Origin: Ilyomonas sp965219515
GTDB taxonomy: Bacteria > Bacteroidota > Bacteroidia > Chitinophagales > Chitinophagaceae
Reading direction: 5' to 3'
DNA: 64,000 nt
Assembly (NCBI GenBank): GCA_965219515.1
Contig: OZ244776.1
Location: forward strand, 806,001 to 870,000
The translations under genes were made by a program, and so were the position numbers. The notes beneath the pieces were generated by a model. The model made no database searches, was not told the origin of the DNA, and was given only the letters and a program-made list of their open reading frames with translations. Position 1 is the stretch's first letter; each line of letters starts with the position of its first letter. Of the stretch, positions 61,283-64,000 are shown in pieces.

Positions 61283-62319
61283 TAATGTTTTTTATGTTAA
61301 GTATAATATAGATTTCCAAAATAACGGAAGCTGTAAAAGCAAGCCATTTTGAAAAAGCACTTTTTTTTCAATTAAATTCTGAGTAACTTAATCATGTCTA
61401 AATAAAATTGATCAGGGAAATTTTTCCTTTTAAAGATTTACATCTGTTATGTATCCAAATTTCAATTTTTTAATAATTCATTATCCAAATTGATTTTATT
61501 TCCATCAGTCAGACGCATTATTTATTTTTATAAATGGTTACTGCAACCTTTCCCAGACTTTAATTTGTTATATAACAAACATGCGCCTGCAAATAATAAC
61601 TCCCTGTTTCTAAAAATTGTTTTTATAGATAACAAAACCTGATTGTTGCAGGAAAACTTTTCTAAAGAGATAATAAGAAGAAGTTACGAAAATGGAATTG
61701 AACCTGCTTAGGTTCATTGTGTGAAATGTTGTTTTACCGTTGAATATAGAAGAAGGAATTATTAGGTTTATCATTATACAATGAGAACAGTAATTGTGTT
61801 TACTGTTTACTACTGCATATTTTACTAAATCTTGTCTGATAAATATATTTCATTGCTGTATTACCAACCCATGGCCTGATAAACAATTTCTTCCCAAATA
61901 AGGTATCATAAAGCTTAAAACTTTCATGCGTAATAATTTTTCATTTTTACCAGTAAAACTGACAATCTACTTGTTCGCATTTTAAAAAAATACCAATTTT
62001 TTTAGTATCTATATAGAAAAATTTTTACATTTTGCACATAAAATTTACTATCTAAAGTAGTATTTGTTTTTTGCATAAAATATTGATTTATAACAATTTG
62101 TAATAATTGTTTGAATATTAATAATAAATTTAAAAACTTTATTAAAGCTATATTTTCATGATAATAATTACATTTTTTAATATTAACACTAAAATATTGA
62201 TAGTAAACAGCTTGTAATATTTGTATTGATATTAAAATTAACAAAAAACTAATTTCAAAAAAATTGATACCAAAAGGGTACTTACAAGCATTTACCCTTT
62301 TAATGAAACAAAAAGAAGT
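61283..62319. other. AT-rich gene desert of about 1 kb
   Basis: No supported gene on either strand. The composition becomes more AT-rich to the right (about 61980-62280 is nearly all A/T), and the one longer frame (62002-62244, minus) has the lysine/isoleucine/tyrosine make-up of random AT-rich sequence. A small hairpin GAACCTGCTTAGGTTC is at about 61698-61713. It could hold a decayed gene, a non-coding RNA or a horizontally acquired remnant; none is proven. Confidence 0.55.
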
Positions 62320-62805
62320 CTATTTTAAATCGTTTGAAGTAAAACTTAACGGCAAAAGCAGGGAAGATTCAGGAATAATAAAAACGGGTCCGCTACTTCC
62401 GCAGATAAGTAAGCGAATGGGTTGCTTTACGCGCCTTTCAAATTCAACCAGCACCTGACGGCAAAATCCACATGGTGTGGCCGGATATTTACTGTCGCCC
62501 TTGATATTGATGTAAGAAATTGCCATTGTTTTGATAGGAACATCAGGGAAAGTTTGGGCGGCATTTGCCAATAGAGATCTTTCAGCGCACATACCGGAAG
62601 GGTAGCTTGCATTTTCCTGATTGCTGCCAGCGACTATTAAACCATTGTTTAAAATGGCAGCGGCGCCAACTTTAAATTGCGAATAAGGTGCATAGGCAAA
62701 GGAAGCGGCTTCACGGGCTTTGAGCAACAACGAATAATCGTCGCCCGGTAATTCGTTTTCGGAATCTAAAATGGTATATGTGAAAGCAACCTGTAATTCT
62801 TTCAA
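62320..62805 (-). CDS. cdd: Cytidine deaminase
   Basis: Cytidine deaminase converts cytidine and deoxycytidine to uridines in pyrimidine salvage. The 161 residues have the zinc site Cys73 and catalytic Glu75 in MCAERSLLANAA, and Cys112 and Cys115 in TPCGFCRQVL; FKVGAAAILNNG and GSNQENASYP bind the nucleoside. The first 25 residues are longer than in short homotetrameric forms, but the core is complete. It follows lepB by 13 bases on the same strand and is probably cotranscribed with it. Confidence 0.95.
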   Translation of the reverse strand: MKELQVAFTYTILDSENELPGDDYSLLLKAREAASFAYAPYSQFKVGAAAILNNGLIVAGSNQENASYPSGMCAERSLLANAAQTFPDVPIKTMAISYINIKGDSKYPATPCGFCRQVLVEFERRVKQPIRLLICGSSGPVFIIPESSLLLPLSFTSNDLK

Positions 62806-62818
62806 ATGAATCAGTGTA

Positions 62819-64000
62819 TTAATGTATAGGTTTGAAAAAACGGTTCCAGCGTGGTCCTTTATCCCAGCTAAACCAGATTAAAGAGGCTCTGCCTACAATG
62901 TTGGTTTCAGGTACATAACCCCAGTAACGGCTATCCTGACTGTGATGACGGTTGTCGCCCATCATCCAGTAATAATTGTATCGAAAGGTGTATTGGGTAG
63001 CTGGTTTGCCATTGATTATAAAAGCTCCGTTATTTTCTTCGAGCTTATTGTGCTCATAAGTAGCGATAACACGACGATAAAGTGCAATATTCTGTGGCGT
63101 TAATTGTACCGTTACGCCTTTTTTGGGTATTGTTATCGGCCCATAATTATCCCGACCCCAGGGAAAATGGGTGATATCGTACGGAAAAACGCCGGAATCA
63201 ACCATTTTATCTGTATAAAGTGAAATATTTTTAAAATTAGGTTGCTTTTTTATCAGATTTTCATATTCCGCATTAAGCGTTAGCAAATATTTTGATCCGG
63301 GCAATTCACGGTAGTTTCCATCTTTTTCATACGTGTATTGCCGTTCAGATTGCGGATCGGTTTCGGTTACAAAATGAAAATGAAGGTCGTTTTCTAAAAA
63401 ATCCTGAGAAAAAGGAGTACCGTTTGTTTCTACTATGTATTCGTTCTGAGATCCTGGCGGCACAAACGCCTTGCTGTTATTAATGTATAAAATGCCGTCT
63501 TTTAACTGAAGTACATCGCCCGCAATAGCCACACAACGCTTAATATAATTATCTGTCTTATCCATCGGATGCACCAAAACATCATGCTCGGCTCTAAGCG
63601 CATCGCGGTTGTTTCTGTAATCGTTTCTTAGTACATCGTAATACAGAACCTCGCTAAAATAGCCCGGCTCATTGATGATGGTATCACCGGCAGGAAAATT
63701 AAATACAACTACATCATTACGCTGCACAGTGGTAAAACCAGGCAGGCGTGTATAAGGAACCTGAATCCATGTAAAATAAGAAGGCGTTGTTTGCGAGAAA
63801 GGCATGGTGTTATGAACAAATGGAAAGCTAAGCGGCGTTTGCGGAATGCGTGCGCCATAACTCATTTTGCTAACGAACAAAAAATCGTTTACCAATAGCG
63901 TTTTTTCCATACTGGGCGTGGGAATGGTGTATGCTTCAAAAATAAAGCTGCGAATGATGGTAGCGGCAACAACGGCAAACACGGCAGCATCTATCCATTC
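62819..64000 (-). CDS. lepB: Signal peptidase I (start lies outside window)
   Basis: Signal peptidase I removes signal peptides of exported proteins at the outer face of the inner membrane. The frame is open to the window edge, so the start is to the right of base 64000; 393 codons are visible. Visible parts are a membrane helix (WIDAAVFAVVAATIIRSFIF), the catalytic serine in PTPSMEKTLL, the catalytic lysine in KRCVAIAGD, and the end motif MMGDNRHHSQDSRYWGYVPE. The large insert between serine and lysine, more than 120 residues, is typical of Bacteroidota. The gene leads into cdd. Confidence 0.95.
   Translation of the reverse strand, partial: EWIDAAVFAVVAATIIRSFIFEAYTIPTPSMEKTLLVNDFLFVSKMSYGARIPQTPLSFPFVHNTMPFSQTTPSYFTWIQVPYTRLPGFTTVQRNDVVVFNFPAGDTIINEPGYFSEVLYYDVLRNDYRNNRDALRAEHDVLVHPMDKTDNYIKRCVAIAGDVLQLKDGILYINNSKAFVPPGSQNEYIVETNGTPFSQDFLENDLHFHFVTETDPQSERQYTYEKDGNYRELPGSKYLLTLNAEYENLIKKQPNFKNISLYTDKMVDSGVFPYDITHFPWGRDNYGPITIPKKGVTVQLTPQNIALYRRVIATYEHNKLEENNGAFIINGKPATQYTFRYNYYWMMGDNRHHSQDSRYWGYVPETNIVGRASLIWFSWDKGPRWNRFFKPIH

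Noticed and set aside
62002..62244. 80-codon minus-strand frame in the AT-rich desert
   Set aside because: Made almost only of I, L, K, N, Y and F codons, as expected by chance in A/T-rich DNA.

Overview
The window looks like a chromosomal piece of a Bacteroidota genome, most likely order Chitinophagales. The reasons are inference from gene content and signals: a MoxR/DUF58/BatA operon, a complex I operon with separate nuoC and nuoD and a short NuoG, SusC-like TonB receptor architecture, LytTR and NarL two-component pairs, TAnnTTTG-type promoter boxes, few strong Shine-Dalgarno sites, and the hairpin-rich intergenic repeats typical of the group. No rRNA, tRNA, CRISPR array or intact insertion sequence was found.

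Layout. 1-1.0 kb: N-terminal half of NAD-dependent DNA ligase (reverse). 1.4-2.3 kb: a small exported protein and an OsmC-type protein, convergent. 2.6-7.0 kb: a reverse-strand Bat-type operon (moxR, DUF58, BatD-like, batA) interrupted by a four-helix-bundle (23S rRNA IVP family) gene that sits between inverted low-complexity repeats. 7.2-11.4 kb: hisH, then a DJ-1/AraC regulator divergent from a DinB-SnoaL fusion and three PhnB/VOC paralogues. 11.6-16.0 kb: SET-domain protein, mgtE, a DUF1080 protein and an unusual HAD phosphatase-P-loop ATPase fusion. 16.1-18.6 kb: pfkA-pyk (reverse).

18.9-34.3 kb: the complex I operon nuoB-C-D-E-F-G-H-I-J-K-L-M-N. nuoA is absent from its usual place at the head. 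Three accessory cassettes sit exactly between subunit genes: a Uma2-like nuclease (C/D), a small protein plus nucleotidyltransferase (D/E), and an MNT-HEPN pair whose HEPN gene carries a one-base deletion (G/H). The remaining gaps hold several unrelated hairpin repeats. Together these make the operon a dense collection point for small elements, the most interesting feature of the window.

34.6-41.8 kb: a lone FtsX/MacB permease, cysM, and a reverse TonB receptor-DUF4198 transport operon with palindromic candidate operators, followed by a 130-bp MITE with TAA target duplications. 41.8-48.5 kb: a LytS/LytTR pair, panB, a DinB protein, and two unknown genes leading into a NarL-type kinase/regulator pair. 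48.7-57.8 kb: treY, a DMT transporter, RNase HI, a PhzF protein, a Pif1-like helicase, an aldose-1-epimerase-like protein and a DUF2795 protein. 57.9-64.0 kb: a LolD-like ATPase, a porin, a TlpA-like thioredoxin, a 1-kb AT-rich gene desert, cytidine deaminase, and signal peptidase I running off the right edge.
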